Part shown: one piece after another, positions 62,552 through 64,000 of the stretch
Layout: each line of letters starts with the position of its first letter
Position numbering within the stretch: the stretch's first letter is position 1
Origin: an uncultured Clostridia bacterium
GTDB lineage: Bacteria; Bacillota; Clostridia; Christensenellales; CAG-138
Length of the DNA: 64,000 nt
Direction: 5' to 3'
Assembly: GCA_947168565.1 (NCBI GenBank)
Contig: CAMVMM010000003.1
Span: 87,964 to 151,963 of the forward strand
Notes under the pieces: generated by a model
Database searches by the model: none
Told to the model about the DNA's origin: nothing
What the model saw: the letters and a program-made list of their open reading frames with translations, nothing else
Translations under genes and position numbers: made by a program

Positions 62552-63972
62552 GTTTGAGAGTAGTGTGAATCTATGGGGTAACAAAACTTGCGGCGACGCC
62601 GTGACCGGCGAAACGCTGTTTGAGAGTAGTGTGAATCTATGGGGTAACAAAACGGATATACACCATGAAGGTGATTCAGATGTGTTTGAGAGTAGTGTGA
62701 ATCTATGGGGTAACAAAACCTTCGGGCGTAAATTCAGATACCGGATGCGTTTGAGAGTAGTGTGAATCTATGGGGTAACAAAACCTTGGCGATACCCGAA
62801 GCGCGAATGTTTATGTTTGAGAGTAGTGTGAATCTATGGGGTAACAAAACGTAAAGCTCAGGAGATTCCGCATAGGCCGCGTTTGAGAGTAGTGTGAATC
62901 TATGGGGTAACAAAACCCTTTCATTTTTTATATCCCACAAGCTGAGTGTTTGAGAGTAGTGTGAATCTATGGGGTAACAAAACCGCCCGCGTTAAAGTGG
63001 GGCTTAACGTGCCGTTTGAGAGTAGTGTGAATCTATGGGGTAACAAAACCCGCAGGATAGCTCAAACTGTTGCCCTTCAGTTTGAGAGTAGTGTGAATCT
63101 ATGGGGTAACAAAACCCCCCCGCGAAGCTCGGTTGGGTGTGGCTCGTTTGAGAGTAGTGTGAATCTATGGGGTAACAAAACCAGCCCCGTGAACTGTCCC
63201 ACGGTTTCAGGGTTTGAGAGTAGTGTGAATCTATGGGGTAACAAAACCGGATGACGCAACGCCGTATCGAGGAATGGGTTTGAGAGTAGTGTGAATCTAT
63301 GGGGTAACAAAACTGTACCTCCTGCACAAATACCAGTTTGGGCGTTTGAGAGTAGTGTGAATCTATGGGGTAACAAAACCACATTCGCAAGCGTTACAGG
63401 CTGCAAGCCGTTTGAGAGTAGTGTGAATCTATGGGGTAACAAAACCGCAACGCACGGACGGCGGTGACATACGCCGTTTGAGAGTAGTGTGAATCTATGG
63501 GGTAACAAAACGTACCCCTGCTCCATCGCCAGCACCTCGTCGTTTGAGAGTAGTGTGAATCTATGGGGTAACAAAACTACTACAGTAGCAGGTGAAAGCG
63601 GAGATTCGTTTGAGAGTAGTGTGAATCTATGGGGTAACAAAACGTTCGCACTTCGAGTATCGCCGAGGCGAGGGTTTGAGAGTAGTGTGAATCTATGGGG
63701 TAACAAAACGCATTGAATACAGAAGTACTCTGTGAATGTGTTTGAGAGTAGTGTGAATCTATGGGGTAACAAAACGGCGGTATGCACGAGCCGCGAAACG
63801 ACCGCGTTTGAGAGTAGTGTGAATCTATGGGGTAACAAAACCGATTCTCGCAAGGTCTCATTGGGTGAGAGTTTGAGAGTAGTGTGAATCTATGGGGTAA
63901 CAAAACCTTGAGTATGCTGCTGGATGCCGCGAAGCAGTTTGAGAGTAGTGTGAATCTATGGGGTAACAAAAC
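62552..63972 (+). CRISPR. Type II-A CRISPR array, at least 22 repeats
   Basis: Twenty-two copies of a 36-base repeat (start GTTTGAGAGTAGTG, end GGGGTAACAAAAC) appear identical by eye. They are separated by 21 spacers of 29-31 bases (mostly 30). A partial 22nd spacer runs to the window end, so the array continues. Spacers all differ by eye. Orientation is the same as the cas genes, with newest spacers expected at the 62588 end. Confidence 0.97.
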
Positions 63973-64000
63973 TATGATTTGGAGGTCAAACCGATGTATC

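Noticed and set aside
63077-63853. A 258-residue minus-strand frame with a repeating LLPHRFTLLSN motif
   Set aside because: It is translation of the CRISPR repeats; 66-base periodicity is a multiple of three, so frames stay open by chance.

Overview
The window reads as chromosome of a spore-forming, strictly anaerobic member of the Bacillota (Clostridia-like, probably gut or rumen). Supporting signs are a gerA/B/C-type germinant receptor operon, a PdaB-like deacetylase, an oxygen-sensitive class III ribonucleotide reductase, cohesin/dockerin modules, a Na+-type ATP synthase c subunit, strong AAGGAGG ribosome sites and sigma-A promoters with 17-bp spacers, several with an extended TGn -10. No species is claimed.

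Layout. 1-10 kb: 3' end of mreB, a phosphohexomutase, a P-loop protein, tatD and a lipoprotein, then a LytTR/DUF3021 pair, a partial tatD duplication with a second lipoprotein, and a scrappy region with a metalloprotease-like gene and a broken MmeI-like methylase. 10-13.5 kb: thioredoxin reductase and a ribonucleotide reductase fused to a redoxin, behind a promoter carrying an NrdR-like box. 14-21.5 kb: complete atpIBEFHAGDC operon with a two-carboxylate c subunit and an epsilon subunit lacking its C-terminal helices. 21.5-27.3 kb: TPP riboswitch with a ThiT-like transporter, two small XRE regulators, and a giant secreted protein with C39-like, lectin, InlB-type, cohesin and dockerin modules. 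27.4-31.8 kb: pduL, small membrane proteins, a transporter with a probably leaderless transcript, and a deacetylase. 31.8-39.1 kb: germinant receptor operon, a Cys/Asn/Gly-rich small protein, a DUF4430 lipoprotein and an M18 aminopeptidase. 39.5-44.1 kb: xpaC-telA-lemA-TPM-TPM envelope or stress operon.

44.4-48.3 kb: seven tRNA genes (Pro, Glu, Met/Ile2, Asp, Thr, Tyr, Leu). The last is followed by two further copies of its 3' end, each closing a 192-bp direct repeat. These look like stacked attachment sites that bracket a small gene cassette. A serine recombinase remnant lies beyond them.

48.5-64 kb is a defence island. A type I restriction-modification locus (hsdM, hsdS, hsdR) carries an AlbA/Schlafen-type gene, a DUF4160-like gene and a short DinD-like ORF between its subunits. 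It lies back to back with a complete type II-A CRISPR-Cas locus: tracrRNA on the opposite strand, cas9-cas1-cas2-csn2, a leader, and at least 22 repeats running off the window. The predicted cas promoter lies upstream of tracrRNA, so the cas mRNA leader would be its full antisense. This arrangement is the most distinctive regulatory feature seen.
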